DNA from: Paracoccus haematequi
GTDB taxonomy: Bacteria; Pseudomonadota; Alphaproteobacteria; Rhodobacterales; Rhodobacteraceae
Assembly: GCF_900631945.1 (NCBI RefSeq)
Contig: NZ_UZWE01000028.1
Location: 62,001 to 126,000, forward strand
Length of the DNA: 64,000 nucleotides
Direction of reading: 5' to 3'
Position numbers and translations under genes: made by a program. Position 1 is the stretch's first letter. Every line of letters begins with the position of its first letter. Below, in pieces: positions 1 to 8,957 of this stretch. Below the pieces are notes generated by a model that did not search any database, was not told the origin of the DNA, and saw only the letters and a list, made by a program, of their open reading frames with translations.

Positions 1-1
1 C

Positions 2-621
<620 letters not shown>

Positions 622-625
<4 letters not shown>

Positions 626-1392
626 GCGCGATCAACTGGCCCGGCGTCTGGGCGATCTTCCATCACGAGATGACGCGCTTCTTCCGCACCGTCATGCAGT
701 CGCTGCTGTCGCCGGTCCTGTCCACGGTGCTGTATTTCGTGGTCTTCGGCGCCGCCATCGGCGGGCGCATCCAGTCGGTCGAGGGCGTGGCATACGGGGC
801 CTTCATCGTCCCCGGCCTGATGATGCTGACGATCCTCCAGCAATCGGTCAGCAATGCCAGCTTCGGCATCTATTTCCCGAAATTCAGCGGCACGATCTAT
901 GAATACCTGGTGTCCCCGGTCGGCTGGATCGAGGTGACGCTGGGCTTCGTCGGCGCCGCCGCCATGAAGGCCGTGCTGATCGCCCTGGTGATCCTGCTGA
1001 CCAGCTTCTTCTTCGTGGGCGTCCATATCCTGTACCCGTTCTGGATGCTGGCATTCCTGGTGCTGACCGCCACCGGCTTCAGCCTGCTGGGCTTCATCAT
1101 CGGGCTGTGGGCCAAGTCGTTCGAGCAGTTGCAGATCGTGCCGATGATGGTCATCACGCCGCTGGTTTTCCTAGGCGGCGCCTTCTATTCGTCCGACATG
1201 CTGCCGCCCTTCTGGGAGGCGGTGGCCAAGCTGAACCCGGTGCTCTATCTGGTGTCGGGCTTCCGCTGGTCGTTCTTCGGGCTGGCCGACGTGCCGGTCG
1301 GGGTGTCGCTGGTGGCCGTCAGCCTGATGATCCTGGCCTGCTGCCTGGCGATCCGCTGGATCTTCGCGACCGGCTGGCGGCTGCGGGAATGA
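622..1392 (+). CDS. ABC-2 type transporter permease
   Basis: Inner-membrane permease of 256 residues, the usual length for single-domain ABC-2 permeases. It has a cytoplasmic N-terminus and about six hydrophobic segments, starting near residues 25-45. The motif around residues 175-185 ([17 protein letters not shown]) is the conserved re-entrant region of this family, also seen in NodJ and DrrB-like proteins. Translation is coupled to the ATPase through a 4-base overlap. The two proteins form a complete exporter for an unidentified substrate, possibly a lipid, polysaccharide or drug. The gene ends exactly where the converging gene at 1393 ends. Confidence 0.9.
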
Positions 1393-1836
1393 TCAGCCGC
1401 AGATCTTCGTCTGCGGATCCAGCCGCACATAGTCGCGCGCCGACAGCACGGTCATCTTCATCGATCGGTTCCAGCCGCCGAACCAGCGGTCGCGGATGCC
1501 GCCGCGATAGAAATTGCCCATGATCTCGTCCACCAGAGGCGGGATGAACTGGGTGTTCGGAATGCGCGGCGCGTGAAAGCCGATGCGCGCGTCGGGAAAC
1601 AGGCAGGCATTCGGCATGGTGGTCAGGATCGTGCAGGCCGACCGGCAATAGCCCCGGATCCGCACGGTCTTGCCGGACCGCGCCAGCCTTTCGCGCAACT
1701 GCACGGTCTGGATGACATTGCCGCCGCGATGGTCGTTCACGTCGATGAAGCGGCCGCGATCGACGATTTCGGCCTGGCTGGCGAAAGGCAGGGCGGCCAG
1801 AAGGGCGGCGGCAAGGATCGGGAAAAATCGGGTCAT
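1393..1836 (-). CDS. Secreted protein with ClpP/crotonase-like (COG3904-type) fold, function unknown
   Basis: A 147-residue protein with a clear N-terminal signal peptide (MTRFFPILAAALLAALPFASQA), so probably periplasmic. The region GGNVIQTVQLRERLA followed by GYCRSACTIL and ARIGFHAPR resembles the periplasmic COG3904 family, a ClpP-like fold in which G-x-C-x-S-A-C surrounds the would-be nucleophile. The catalytic role is not established. The start was placed at 1836 because the signal peptide begins there; an upstream in-frame methionine at 1875 would add 13 polar residues. The gene abuts the permease tail to tail with no spacer, leaving no room for a terminator between them. Confidence 0.7.
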   Translation of the reverse strand: MTRFFPILAAALLAALPFASQAEIVDRGRFIDVNDHRGGNVIQTVQLRERLARSGKTVRIRGYCRSACTILTTMPNACLFPDARIGFHAPRIPNTQFIPPLVDEIMGNFYRGGIRDRWFGGWNRSMKMTVLSARDYVRLDPQTKICG

Positions 1837-1893
1837 GCGCCCATCTTGCCGATTGGCCGGGGCGAAGGAAATCACGTTCCGGCGAAGCCGCCG

Positions 1894-1989
1894 TCAGGCC
1901 AGGGCGGCCTGCTGTGCCATGGCCATGTCCGCCATGATCATCGACCCCAAGACCAGGGCCACCACGATCCATCCGACAATCTTTTTCAT
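1894..1989 (-). CDS. Small 31-residue hydrophobic protein, hypothetical
   Basis: A short frame of 31 codons starting MKKIVGWIVVALVLGS and ending QQAALA. It has a lysine-rich N-terminus, a hydrophobic stretch and an AMA-QQ junction that resembles a signal-peptidase site, so it is either a single-span membrane peptide or a secretion leader. It lies upstream of and on the same strand as the ClpP-like secreted protein and diverges from rimO. No function can be assigned. It is too short for routine gene calling and could be chance, although the signal-like composition argues for a real gene. Confidence 0.4.
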   Translation of the reverse strand: MKKIVGWIVVALVLGSMIMADMAMAQQAALA

Positions 1990-2111
1990 GGCCCTAAGGG
2001 TGGGGTGACAAAGGGATTTTGAAAACCCCCGCGCAGGCCCGCTCGCGCGATTGTCAGGGGCGGGGCGTCTCTGCTCTTTTCCGGCGGCTGCGAATCGCCT
2101 ATTTGCGGCGG

Positions 2112-3476
2112 ATGCACATGAACCCGCCCGATCTGCGCCCCGACCTGGCCCGCGCCCGCATCCCCGAGGAGCGGCGCGATGGCCAGCCGACCATCGGCAT
2201 GGTCAGCCTGGGCTGTCCCAAGGCGCTTGTGGACAGCGAACGCATCCTGACCCGCCTGCGGGCCGAGGGCTATGCGATCAGCCCCGACTACAAGGGCGCG
2301 GACGCGGTGATCGTGAACACCTGCGGCTTCCTGGACAGCGCCAAGGCCGAATCGCTGGACGCCATCGGCGAGGCGCTGCGCGAGAACGGCAAGGTTCTGG
2401 TCACCGGCTGCCTGGGCGCGGAACCCGAATACATCACCGGCGCCCATCCCAAGGTTCTGGCCGTCACCGGCCCGCATCAATACGAAGCCGTGCTGGACGC
2501 CGTCCATGCCGCCGTGCCGCCCCAGCCCGATCCCTTCATCGACCTGCTGCCCGCATCGGGCGTCAGCCTGACGCCGCGCCACTACAGCTATCTGAAGATT
2601 TCGGAAGGCTGCAATCACAAGTGCAGGTTCTGCATCATCCCCGACATGCGCGGGAAACTGGTCAGCCGCCCCGCCCATGCCGTGATGCGCGAGGCTGAAA
2701 AGCTGGTGCAGGCGGGGGTGCGCGAACTGCTGGTCATTTCGCAGGACACCTCGGCCTATGGGCTGGACCGCCGCCATGAAACCGAACGCGGCCACCGCGC
2801 GCATATCACCGATCTGGCCCGCGATCTGGGCGGGCTTGGGGCCTGGGTGCGGCTGCATTACGTGTATCCTTATCCGCATGTCCGCGACCTGATCCCGCTG
2901 ATGGCCGAGGGGTTGGTGCTGCCCTATCTGGACATCCCCTTCCAGCACGCCCATCCCGATACGCTGCGCCGCATGGCCCGCCCCGCCGCCGCCGCCCGCA
3001 CCCTGGACGAGATCGCCGCCTGGCGCGCCGTCTGCCCCGACATCACCCTGCGGTCCACCTTCATCGTGGGCTATCCCGGCGAGACCGAGGCCGAATTCCA
3101 GACCCTTCTGGACTGGCTGGACGAGGCGCAACTGGATCGCGTCGGCGCGTTCCAGTACGAGAACGTCAAGGGCGCACGGGCCAACGACCTGCCCGACCAT
3201 GTGCCGGACGACGTGAAGCAGGACCGCTTCGACCGCTTCATGGAAAAGGCCCAGGCGATCAGCGAAGCCAAGCTGCAAGCCAAGGTGGGCCGGCGCCTTG
3301 AGGTGATCGTGGACAGCGTGGACGACCAGGGCGCCACCTGCCGCACCAAGGCCGACGCGCCCGAGATCGACGGCAACCTGTTCATCGACGAGGGCTTCGA
3401 GGGCCTGACCCCCGGCGACATCGTGACCGTGACCGTGGACGAGGCGGGCGAATACGACCTTTGGGGCCGTTTGTGA
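2112..3476 (+). CDS. rimO: Ribosomal protein S12 methylthiotransferase RimO
   Basis: Radical-SAM enzyme that methylthiolates the conserved aspartate of ribosomal protein S12. The N-terminal MTTase domain has its three cluster cysteines in [18 protein letters not shown] and VTGCLGAEP. The radical-SAM motif CNHKCRFC (C-x3-C-x2-C) follows near residue 170. A C-terminal TRAM domain ends the protein ([15 protein letters not shown], then [11 protein letters not shown]). The length of about 454 residues fits the family. The start may be ATG 2112 or ATG 2118; earlier in-frame methionines give an atypical arginine-rich leader. The last codon overlaps the GTG start of the restriction endonuclease gene (GTGA). 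Confidence 0.95.
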   Translation: MHMNPPDLRPDLARARIPEERRDGQPTIGMVSLGCPKALVDSERILTRLRAEGYAISPDYKGADAVIVNTCGFLDSAKAESLDAIGEALRENGKVLVTGCLGAEPEYITGAHPKVLAVTGPHQYEAVLDAVHAAVPPQPDPFIDLLPASGVSLTPRHYSYLKISEGCNHKCRFCIIPDMRGKLVSRPAHAVMREAEKLVQAGVRELLVISQDTSAYGLDRRHETERGHRAHITDLARDLGGLGAWVRLHYVYPYPHVRDLIPLMAEGLVLPYLDIPFQHAHPDTLRRMARPAAAARTLDEIAAWRAVCPDITLRSTFIVGYPGETEAEFQTLLDWLDEAQLDRVGAFQYENVKGARANDLPDHVPDDVKQDRFDRFMEKAQAISEAKLQAKVGRRLEVIVDSVDDQGATCRTKADAPEIDGNLFIDEGFEGLTPGDIVTVTVDEAGEYDLWGRL

Positions 3477-4087
3477 CGCTGCGCAACCGGCTGCCCGCCT
3501 TCATCGCCGATCATTACGAAGTTCACGAATGGCGCCATGCCAGCGCCATCCTGGCCCATGACTTTCCCGACGAATGGCGCGACATCATCGACGTGCTGAC
3601 CGCCTTCCGCCTGCGGCGCGAATGGATCGAGGTGGCGGGCGGCAACAAGTCGCGCGTCTCGGCCTTCATCGACGGATTCCTGGACAGGCGCGGCTGGCGC
3701 GAACGGCAGTTCCGCACCGGCATCGTGGTCGATGACGCGCTGAAGGAAAGCCCCACCCACAAGGTCGACTGCTTCAAGAACGGCATCGGGCTGGAGATCG
3801 AGTGGAACAACAAGGATCCCTTCTACGACCGGGATCTCAACAATTTCCGCCTGCTGTTCGACCTGCGCGCGCTGTCCGTGGGCGTGATCGTCACCCGCGC
3901 CGACGAATTGCAGCAGATCTTCCGCCAGCTTGGGCGCGGTTCGTCCTATGGCGAATCCACCACGCATATGTCGAAGCTGCTGCCGCGAATTGAAGGTGGC
4001 GGCGGGGCGGGCTGTCCGCTATTGGTGTTCGGGATCACCAAAGCCCTTTACCTGGACACCGGAGGCCCCGTTGAGCAGCGCGTCTGA
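3473..4087 (+). CDS. BglII-family type II restriction endonuclease
   Basis: A 204-residue protein resembling the BglII/BstYI restriction endonuclease family. The core reads VDCFKNG, then LEIEWNNKD and [11 protein letters not shown]. An Asp is followed 9 residues later by Glu and 11 residues later by another Glu, the spacing of the BglII metal site, which from memory is Asp84/Glu93/Gln95. The GTG start at 3473 overlaps the rimO stop as GTGA, so translation is probably coupled to rimO. The gene runs 17 bases into the MT-A70 methyltransferase, its likely protecting partner. The recognition site cannot be read from sequence; AGATCT occurs freely in this window, including inside the methyltransferase gene. 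Confidence 0.8.
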   Translation: MTLRNRLPAFIADHYEVHEWRHASAILAHDFPDEWRDIIDVLTAFRLRREWIEVAGGNKSRVSAFIDGFLDRRGWRERQFRTGIVVDDALKESPTHKVDCFKNGIGLEIEWNNKDPFYDRDLNNFRLLFDLRALSVGVIVTRADELQQIFRQLGRGSSYGESTTHMSKLLPRIEGGGGAGCPLLVFGITKALYLDTGGPVEQRV

Positions 4088-4712
4088 CGATCTTCTGGCC
4101 ACCGCGGGCGCGGTCAAGTTCGGCACCATCCTGGCCGATCCGCCCTGGCAGTTCCAGAACCGCACCGGCAAGATGGCCCCCGAACACAAGCGCTTGTCGC
4201 GCTATCCGACCATGGGCCTGGACGAGATCTGCGACCTGCCGGTCGAGGCCATCGCGGATGCCCGGTCCCATCTTTACCTGTGGGTGCCCAACGCCCTTCT
4301 GCCCGAAGGGCTGAAGGTGATGGAGCATTGGGGCTTCAAGTACAAATCCAACCTGATCTGGTACAAGGTCCGCAAGGACGGCGGCCCCGACCGGCGCGGC
4401 GTCGGCTTTTATTTCCGCAACGTGACCGAGATTCTGCTGTTCGGTGTGCGCGGCAAGGATGTGCGCACGCTGGATCCGGGCCGGACCCAGGAAAACATCA
4501 TCGCCACGCAGAAGCGCGAGCATTCGCGCAAGCCGGACGAGCAATACGGCCTGATCGAGTCCTGTTCCTGGGGGCCGCGGCTGGAGATGTTCGCCCGCGG
4601 CCCGCGCCAGGGCTGGACCGTCTGGGGCAACCAGGCCGAGGAATACGAACCCGACTGGCCGACCTATTCCAACCATTCCCAAAGCAATGTCGTCAAGCTG
4701 CGGGGCGACTGA
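4071..4712 (+). CDS. MT-A70 family DNA adenine methyltransferase (restriction-modification partner)
   Basis: A 213-residue methyltransferase of the MT-A70 family (relatives include M.MunI and IME4), which makes N6-methyladenine. The catalytic motif is DPPW in ILADPPWQF near residue 24. Family blocks follow at LYLWVPNALL, WGFKYKSNLIWYK, FYFRNVTEILLFG and QKREHSRKPDEQY. I placed the start at TTG 4071 because GGAGG at 4061-4065 is a good ribosome site just upstream; the frame extends further up but only through antisense-like sequence. It overlaps the endonuclease by 17 bases, and together they look like a type II restriction-modification pair. Confidence 0.85.
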   Translation: MSSASDDLLATAGAVKFGTILADPPWQFQNRTGKMAPEHKRLSRYPTMGLDEICDLPVEAIADARSHLYLWVPNALLPEGLKVMEHWGFKYKSNLIWYKVRKDGGPDRRGVGFYFRNVTEILLFGVRGKDVRTLDPGRTQENIIATQKREHSRKPDEQYGLIESCSWGPRLEMFARGPRQGWTVWGNQAEEYEPDWPTYSNHSQSNVVKLRGD

Positions 4713-5604
4713 GCCGGCGGCCGGGCGCATCCTGTCGCTGATCACCGTCAGCCCGGCCTTCGACCCCAACGGCCGGCCCCGCAAGCCCGGCGCGCTGTGC
4801 ATCGGCGCCCAGAAGGCGGGAACAAGCTGGCTGGCGCAGATGCTGGGCCAGCACCCGCAGGTCTGGATCCCTCCGTTCAAGGAGGTCCAGTTCTTCAACC
4901 ACCGCTTCATTCCCGGCCATCGCCAGTGGATCGGCTGGCATTACCGCAACAAGCCCGACGAGATCCGCGCCCGGCACAAGGCGCGCGGGTTGCCGATGCC
5001 GCCGGAACTGGACGCGTATCTGGACGGGCTGACGCGCGGACAGATGTTTCACAACCATTGGTACAAGCGCGTCTTCGCCCCGGCGCCCGCCCAAGCCATG
5101 CCGATGGACTTTACCCCCGAATATGCGTCCCTGCCGGACGATGGCGTCGATTTCGTGGCAAACGTCCTGCCCAGGGCGCGGGTGATCTATCTGGTCCGCC
5201 ACCCGGTGGACCGCGCGGTGTCGCAACTGCGCATGAACCTGCGCCGCGAGGGGCGCAATCCCCAGACGCTGGCCGACTGGCTGGCCGAGATCGACAACCC
5301 CGTGCTGCACGAGCGGGGCGATTACGCCCGCTATCTGCCCCGCTGGCAGGCGCGTTTTCCCGACATGCTGGTGCTGCCTTTTGGGCGCATCGCCCGCGAT
5401 CCGCAGGGTGTGATGGATATGGTCGAAGCCCATCTGGGCATCGGTCCCTGGGCCTATGCCAATATGGCCGAAAAGGTCTTTGCCAACCCCAATCCGGTCC
5501 AGCCGCCGCTCGAGGCGATCACGGCGCTGACCGAACGCTTATGCCCGCAGATCGACTTTCTGAACAGCCATCTGGGCACCGATTTCACGGCCCAGACGCG
5601 ATGA
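4687..5604 (+). CDS. PAPS-dependent sulfotransferase domain protein
   Basis: A cytosolic-type sulfotransferase of about 305 residues. The 5'-phosphosulfate loop is GAQKAGTSWLAQML near residue 40, and the 3'-phosphate motif is RVIYLVRHPVDRAVSQ near residue 165. The acceptor is unknown; in bacteria such enzymes sulfate polysaccharides, lipids or proteins. The chosen ATG overlaps the methyltransferase end by 26 bases, and no better start with a ribosome site was found before the P-loop. It continues the same transcriptional unit and is coupled by ATGA to the small membrane protein that follows. Two glycosyltransferases about 5 kb away could relate to the same surface glycan, but this is only a guess. 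Confidence 0.85.
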   Translation: MSSSCGATEPAAGRILSLITVSPAFDPNGRPRKPGALCIGAQKAGTSWLAQMLGQHPQVWIPPFKEVQFFNHRFIPGHRQWIGWHYRNKPDEIRARHKARGLPMPPELDAYLDGLTRGQMFHNHWYKRVFAPAPAQAMPMDFTPEYASLPDDGVDFVANVLPRARVIYLVRHPVDRAVSQLRMNLRREGRNPQTLADWLAEIDNPVLHERGDYARYLPRWQARFPDMLVLPFGRIARDPQGVMDMVEAHLGIGPWAYANMAEKVFANPNPVQPPLEAITALTERLCPQIDFLNSHLGTDFTAQTR

Positions 5605-5954
5605 AGCGGCTCTGGTTTGTGATGCAGATTGTCAGCGTCGCCTATGCACTGGCCGTGATTTCAGGCGGCTTGGCTGCGCGGACTCTCGGGTCGTTCAATA
5701 GTTCCCGTATCGGCTGCTACTGGACAGACGCCATGTTCGTTTTCGTGGAATGCGGGCCGGACGCCTGGCTGGGGACCATACGGGGGTTTTGGTACAATCT
5801 GTGGCTGATCGCCCTGTTCGGGACGGGGCTGCCGTTCAATCTCGATCGCCTCCAGTACTTTTTGCTGCCGTTCCTTTCCACCCTTCTAGCCCTTCTCGGC
5901 GTGGTGACGATCCTGTGGCGGGTCTTCCGCTTCTTTCACTCTTTGTTCAAATAA
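5601..5954 (+). CDS. Small multi-pass membrane protein, hypothetical
   Basis: A 117-residue protein with about three hydrophobic segments, near residues 5-28, 60-80 and 85-110. An acidic and aromatic loop (CYWTDAMFVFVECGPDAW) contains two cysteines, and the tail is basic and aromatic (RVFRFFHSLFK). It starts with an ATGA overlap on the sulfotransferase stop, so the two genes are expressed together. No family is recognised. The base composition drifts toward AT at its 3' end, just before the ettA ribosome site. Confidence 0.65.
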   Translation: MKRLWFVMQIVSVAYALAVISGGLAARTLGSFNSSRIGCYWTDAMFVFVECGPDAWLGTIRGFWYNLWLIALFGTGLPFNLDRLQYFLLPFLSTLLALLGVVTILWRVFRFFHSLFK

Positions 5955-5987
5955 CCTACATAGCACCAAAGTTTGCAGGAGATTCCG

Positions 5988-7643
5988 ATGGCGTCCTATC
6001 AGTTCGTCTACCACATGGACGGCGTGTCCAAGACCTATCCCGGCGGCAAGAAGGTGTTCGAGAACATCCATCTCAACTTCCTTCCGGGCGTCAAGATCGG
6101 TGTCGTCGGCGTGAACGGCGCCGGGAAATCGACGCTGCTCAAGGTGATGGCGGGGATCGACAAGGATTTCCAGGGCGAGGCCTGGGCCGCCAAGGGCGCG
6201 CGCGTCGGCTATCTGTCGCAGGAACCCTGGCTGGACCCGCAACTGAACGTGCGCGGCAACGTCATGGAAGGCGTCAAGGCCAAGCAGGCCAAGCTGGACC
6301 GCTATAACGAACTGGCGATGAACTACTCGGACGAGACGGCCGAGGAGATGGCGCGGTTGCAGGACGAGATCGACGCCGAGAACCTGTGGGATCTGGACAA
6401 CCAGGTCGACATCGCGATGGAGGCCCTGCGCTGCCCGCCCGACGACGCCGACGTGGAAACCCTGTCGGGGGGCGAACGCCGCCGCGTGGCCCTGTGCAAG
6501 CTGCTGCTGGAAGCGCCCGACATGCTGCTGCTGGACGAGCCGACCAACCACTTGGACGCCGAAACCATCGCCTGGCTGCAAAAGCACCTGATCGAATACA
6601 AGGGCACGATCCTGACCGTGACCCACGACCGCTATTTCCTGGACGACATCACCAGCTGGATCCTGGAACTGGAGCGCGGCCGGGGCATCCCGCACGAGGG
6701 GAACTATTCCAGCTGGCTGGAAGCCAAGGCCAAGCGCGTGGCCCAGGAAGCGCGCGAGGACAAGGCCAAGCAGAAGGCCATGGAAAAGGAACTGGAATGG
6801 ATCCGCGCGGGCGCCAAGGCGCGCCAGGCGAAATCCAAGGCCCGGATCTCGGCCTATAACAAGATGGCCGACGAATCGGTCAAGGAACTGGTCGGCAAGG
6901 CGCAGATCGTCATCCCGCACGGCCCCCGCCTGGGCGGCAAGGTGCTGGAGGTCGAGGGCCTGAAGAAGCACATGGGCGACAAGCTGCTGATCGAGGATCT
7001 GTCCTTCAGCCTGCCGCCCGGCGGCATCATCGGCGTGATCGGCCCGAACGGCGCGGGCAAGTCGACCCTGTTCAAGATGATCACCGGGCAAGAGGCCCCC
7101 GACGAAGGCACCATCACCATCGGCGAGACGGTGAAGATGTCCTATGTCGACCAGTCGCGCGACAGCCTGGACCCGGAAAAGACCGTGTGGGAGGAGATCT
7201 CGGGCGGTGCCGAGGTGATCGAACTGGGCGACGCGCAGGTCAACAGCCGCAACTATGTGGGATCGTTCAACTTCAAGGGCGGCGACCAGCAGAAAAAGGT
7301 GGGCCTTCTGTCGGGCGGCGAACGCAACCGCGTCCACATGGCCAAGCTGCTGAAATCCGGCGGCAACCTGCTGCTGCTGGACGAACCGACCAACGACCTG
7401 GATGTGGAAACCCTGCAAGCCCTGGAAGCCGCCATCGAGAACTTCGCAGGCTGCGCAATCATCATCTCGCACGACCGCTTCTTCCTGGACCGGCTTTGCA
7501 CGCATATCCTGGCGTTTGAAGGCGATGCCCATGTCGAGTTCTTCGAGGGCAACTTCGAGGATTACGAGAAGGACAAGGTGCGGCGGCTGGGGCCGGACAG
7601 CATCGAGCCGAAGCGGGTGAAGTATAAGAAGTTTACGCGGTGA
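5988..7643 (+). CDS. ettA: Energy-dependent translational throttle ATPase EttA
   Basis: ABC-F protein of 551 residues that binds the ribosomal E site and gates the first elongation step according to ATP/ADP levels. It has two nucleotide-binding domains. The first has Walker A GVNGAGKSTL near residue 40, signature LSGGERRR and Walker B LLLDEPTNHLD. The second has Walker A GPNGAGKSTL near residue 353, signature LSGGERNR and LLLDEPTNDLD. A charged linker arm (residues about 240-300, rich in K, E and A) lies between them. There is no transmembrane region. The start at 5988 is preceded by AGGAG at 5977-5981. The gene precedes the AT-richer Fic insert. Confidence 0.95.
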   Translation: MASYQFVYHMDGVSKTYPGGKKVFENIHLNFLPGVKIGVVGVNGAGKSTLLKVMAGIDKDFQGEAWAAKGARVGYLSQEPWLDPQLNVRGNVMEGVKAKQAKLDRYNELAMNYSDETAEEMARLQDEIDAENLWDLDNQVDIAMEALRCPPDDADVETLSGGERRRVALCKLLLEAPDMLLLDEPTNHLDAETIAWLQKHLIEYKGTILTVTHDRYFLDDITSWILELERGRGIPHEGNYSSWLEAKAKRVAQEAREDKAKQKAMEKELEWIRAGAKARQAKSKARISAYNKMADESVKELVGKAQIVIPHGPRLGGKVLEVEGLKKHMGDKLLIEDLSFSLPPGGIIGVIGPNGAGKSTLFKMITGQEAPDEGTITIGETVKMSYVDQSRDSLDPEKTVWEEISGGAEVIELGDAQVNSRNYVGSFNFKGGDQQKKVGLLSGGERNRVHMAKLLKSGGNLLLLDEPTNDLDVETLQALEAAIENFAGCAIIISHDRFFLDRLCTHILAFEGDAHVEFFEGNFEDYEKDKVRRLGPDSIEPKRVKYKKFTR

Positions 7644-7651
7644 GGTCGAAC

Positions 7652-7734
7652 CAACCAAAGTTTCAGGTCTTGTGTAGCTTTCAACTTTTCGGTTCTAAAG
7701 TTGAAAGTTGCATCTGAACCCTAAACTTTGGTTG
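7652..7734. repeat. Nested inverted repeats upstream of the Fic gene (candidate operator/terminator)
   Basis: Two perfect inverted repeats are nested between ettA and the fic gene. The outer arms are CAACCAAAGTTT (7652-7663) and AAACTTTGGTTG (7723-7734), 12 bases each. The inner arms are CTTTCAACTTT (7678-7688) and AAAGTTGAAAG (7697-7707), 11 bases with an 8-base loop. The segment is AT-rich against the GC-rich background. The outer right arm ends four bases before the fic ATG at 7739, so a protein bound there, or RNA folding, would block translation or transcription of fic. The inner hairpin could also stop ettA transcription, though no U-tract follows. Confidence 0.7.
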
Positions 7735-7738
7735 CCTC

Positions 7739-8884
7739 ATGCGTTACGATACGTTCACCAATCCCGCCGGGCGCTTCGTTCCGACCCTTGACGGCATCAG
7801 GGCCTTCGTTCCCAATCCCTTGCCTCCGAACTTGGACATGGCGGCAATCGCCGATTCCCTTGGGGATGCGCGGGCTGCTTTAGGAGAGTTGCGGGGCGCC
7901 TGCCGTCGTCTGCAAAACCCCATGATCTTGATCCGGCCCTTGCAGCGACGGGAGGCGCTGACATCGTCAGCTATGGAGGGAACCTATTCCACTGACGATG
8001 AACTGGTCCTTGCCGAGGCTGGCCTGGCGCCCGCGCCAAGCGACGATACCCAAGAGGTCGCAAACTTCGTGCGCGCCTTGTCGGGGGCGCTGTTTCGGAT
8101 CGGCGATGAACCCATCACCAACCGGCTGATCCGGGATGCCCATCGAGTCCTGATGACACGGCTTAGCCGCTATCGCGGGGCGCATCGTCATCCGGGTGAA
8201 TTCAAGCGCGATCAGAACATGATCTGGGGTGCCGATCTTCGCACCGCCCGCTTCATTCCGCCGCCGCCCCGAGATGCGTTGGACTGCATGACAGATCTGG
8301 AACGCTATATTAATCGCGAACCGAAACCTCACGCCGGCGAAGCCCTGCTGGACCTTGCTTTGGTCCATTATCAGTTCGAAACCATTCATCCTTTCGCCGA
8401 TGGAAATGGACGGGTTGGGCGGATGCTGATTTCGCTGATGGCTGTCAGTACCGGTCTGCTGGACTCGCCCGCGCTATATCTTAGCCCGGCTATCGAGCAG
8501 GAGAAAGATGCCTATATCGATGCGATGTATGCCGTGTCGGCCCGCAGCGAATGGACTGCATGGATCGACTTCTTCTGTCAGGCAGTCTGCCGATCCTGTC
8601 ATCAAACGATCGAGACGATCGACCGGCTGATCGATCTTGAGCAGGATTATCGAAACAGGATTACGGCCATCAAAAGCGGGAATGCAGCAACGATTGTTTC
8701 CATGCTGTTCGAATCACCTGCAATCACACCGGGCCGAGTAGCGGAACGGTTGTCCATCAGCGACATGGGCGCGCGCAAACTGCTGTCCCGCATGGCTGAA
8801 CTGGGACTGATCCAGGAAGTCGCGGGATTGTATCCCAAGGCCTATATTGCGGAAGGGATCATTGCAGCTGCACGTGGACGCTAG
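7739..8884 (+). CDS. Fic family AMPylase-like protein, class II auto-inhibited, with C-terminal winged helix
   Basis: A 381-residue Fic protein, predicted to transfer AMP or a related group to a target hydroxyl. The catalytic motif HPFADGNGRVGR lies near residue 217 with all core residues intact. Near residue 77, SSAMEG matches the inhibitory helix pattern (S/T)-x3-E-(G/N) placed N-terminal to the Fic core, which is the class II arrangement. The last 80 residues (VAERLSISDMGARKLLSRM) look like a winged helix-turn-helix, so it may bind DNA, perhaps the inverted repeats just upstream. Base composition is AT-richer than the neighbours, which suggests acquisition. The target is unknown. Confidence 0.9.
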   Translation: MRYDTFTNPAGRFVPTLDGIRAFVPNPLPPNLDMAAIADSLGDARAALGELRGACRRLQNPMILIRPLQRREALTSSAMEGTYSTDDELVLAEAGLAPAPSDDTQEVANFVRALSGALFRIGDEPITNRLIRDAHRVLMTRLSRYRGAHRHPGEFKRDQNMIWGADLRTARFIPPPPRDALDCMTDLERYINREPKPHAGEALLDLALVHYQFETIHPFADGNGRVGRMLISLMAVSTGLLDSPALYLSPAIEQEKDAYIDAMYAVSARSEWTAWIDFFCQAVCRSCHQTIETIDRLIDLEQDYRNRITAIKSGNAATIVSMLFESPAITPGRVAERLSISDMGARKLLSRMAELGLIQEVAGLYPKAYIAEGIIAAARGR

Positions 8885-8957
8885 GTCACGCTCTCGGCGG
8901 TCTTCTTCTGCAAAGACTAACATGCGTGGCAGTCATTATTAAGGCAGCAGCATATAC

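Noticed and set aside
3930..4070. N-terminal extension of the MT-A70 methyltransferase to an upstream ATG
   Set aside because: The extra 47 residues are out-of-frame endonuclease sequence with no family match, and the TTG at 4071 has a proper GGAGG site.
4225..4240. AGATCT sites used to test whether the endonuclease has BglII specificity
   Set aside because: Site counts in one window say little, since a partner methyltransferase would protect them. AGATCT occurring inside the methyltransferase gene neither supports nor excludes the specificity.
5886..7658. A 590-codon open frame on the minus strand over ettA
   Set aside because: The EttA reading has both nucleotide-binding domains complete; the opposite frame has no domains.
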